From: Methylobacterium sp.
GTDB taxonomy: Bacteria; Pseudomonadota; Alphaproteobacteria; Rhizobiales; Beijerinckiaceae
Assembly: GCA_020252865.1 (NCBI GenBank)
Contig: JADCCH010000228.1
Coordinates: 1 to 6,850, forward strand
Length of the DNA: 6,850 nucleotides
Reading direction: 5' to 3'
The notes under the pieces were generated by a model. That model had not been told where the DNA came from, searched no databases, and saw only the letters and a program-made list of their open reading frames with translations. Below, one piece after another: positions 6,560 to 6,850 of the stretch (its first letter is position 1; the number at the start of each line of letters is the position of its first letter). The position numbers and the translations under genes are program-made.

Positions 6560-6850
6560 ATGAGCGACATTCTGCGCACCATCGAGGCCACGAAGCGCGA
6601 GGAAATCGCCGCCGCCCGGGCGCGGCTTCCGCTGCCGGAGCTTCGCGCCCGCGCCGAGAAGAAGCGTGCTCCCCGTGGCTTTCTCGCTTCACTGACGCGC
6701 AAGGTTCGGGCGGGGCAATTCGCGCTCATCGCCGAGATCAAGAAGGCGAGCCCTTCCAAGGGCCTGATCCGCGCGGATTTCGATCCGCCCGCCCTGGCGC
6801 GCGCCTATGAAGCCGGCGGGGCGGCCTGCCTCTCGATCCTAGATCGGAAG
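6560..6850 (+). CDS. trpC: Indole-3-glycerol-phosphate synthase, 5' part (truncated at the window end)
   Basis: TrpC closes the indole ring to make indole-3-glycerol phosphate, the step after phosphoribosylanthranilate isomerisation. Only the first 97 codons are present of a protein usually about 260-270 residues long. Visible are the N-terminal helices typical of the family ([16 protein letters not shown], 4-19), the first barrel strand [12 protein letters not shown] (57-68) with the active-site Glu59 and Lys61, and [21 protein letters not shown] (from 74). The family normally continues LSVLTD or LSVLTE; here the last three residues read DRK. The underlying ten bases (6841-6850) match an Illumina adapter, so the genuine coding sequence probably ends at 6840. 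A CTA leucine codon at the junction is also unlike the CTC/CTG used elsewhere. The truncation is a contig or window edge, not a pseudogene. Confidence 0.95.
   Translation, partial: MSDILRTIEATKREEIAAARARLPLPELRARAEKKRAPRGFLASLTRKVRAGQFALIAEIKKASPSKGLIRADFDPPALARAYEAGGAACLSILDRK
6841..6850. other. Probable sequencing adapter remnant
   Basis: The terminal ten bases AGATCGGAAG equal the first ten bases of the standard Illumina TruSeq adapter (AGATCGGAAGAGC). They sit exactly at the sequence end and begin where the TrpC protein leaves its conserved sequence. A chance match of ten bases at this fixed place is about one in a million. Confidence 0.85.

Overview
The window is a GC-rich (by eye about mid-60s percent), gene-dense chromosomal segment that looks like an alphaproteobacterium, possibly of the Hyphomicrobiales/Rhizobiales type. 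Evidence for this is the codon use, the divergent secG-tpiA / ppiD-trp layout and the protein sequences; I cannot name a genus. No mobile element, phage gene, CRISPR array, tRNA or rRNA is visible. This is a conserved housekeeping region, and I do not see a new multi-gene system in it.

Left part, minus strand: tpiA (triosephosphate isomerase, 534-1283) is followed by secG (Sec translocon subunit, 65-427). The unit ends at a strong intrinsic terminator at 5-34, at the left edge of the window. The 106-bp tpiA-secG gap holds a possible secG promoter and a 7-bp inverted repeat.

Middle: a 177-bp divergent intergenic region (1284-1460) separates tpiA from the plus-strand genes. It has a plausible sigma70-type promoter for the rightward unit and a much weaker one for tpiA. 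I see no Trp-codon leader peptide or attenuator.

Right part, plus strand: a tightly packed run ppiD (1461-3383), trpE (3383-4912), trpG (4932-5528), trpD (5539-6552) and trpC (from 6560, cut by the window end). ppiD, an anchored periplasmic SurA/parvulin-like chaperone, overlaps trpE by one base (TGATG). The other gaps are 19, 10 and 7 bp, so this reads as one operon with translational coupling. TrpE and TrpG form anthranilate synthase, TrpD adds phosphoribosyl, and TrpC closes the indole ring, so four genes for consecutive tryptophan steps lie in pathway order.

Two observations deserve attention. The last ten bases (6841-6850) match the start of the common Illumina adapter and break the conserved TrpC sequence, so they are probably not genomic. 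A run of eight C near the 3' end of trpG is placed so that loss of one C, or slippage equivalent to it, would fuse TrpG in frame to TrpD with no stop between.
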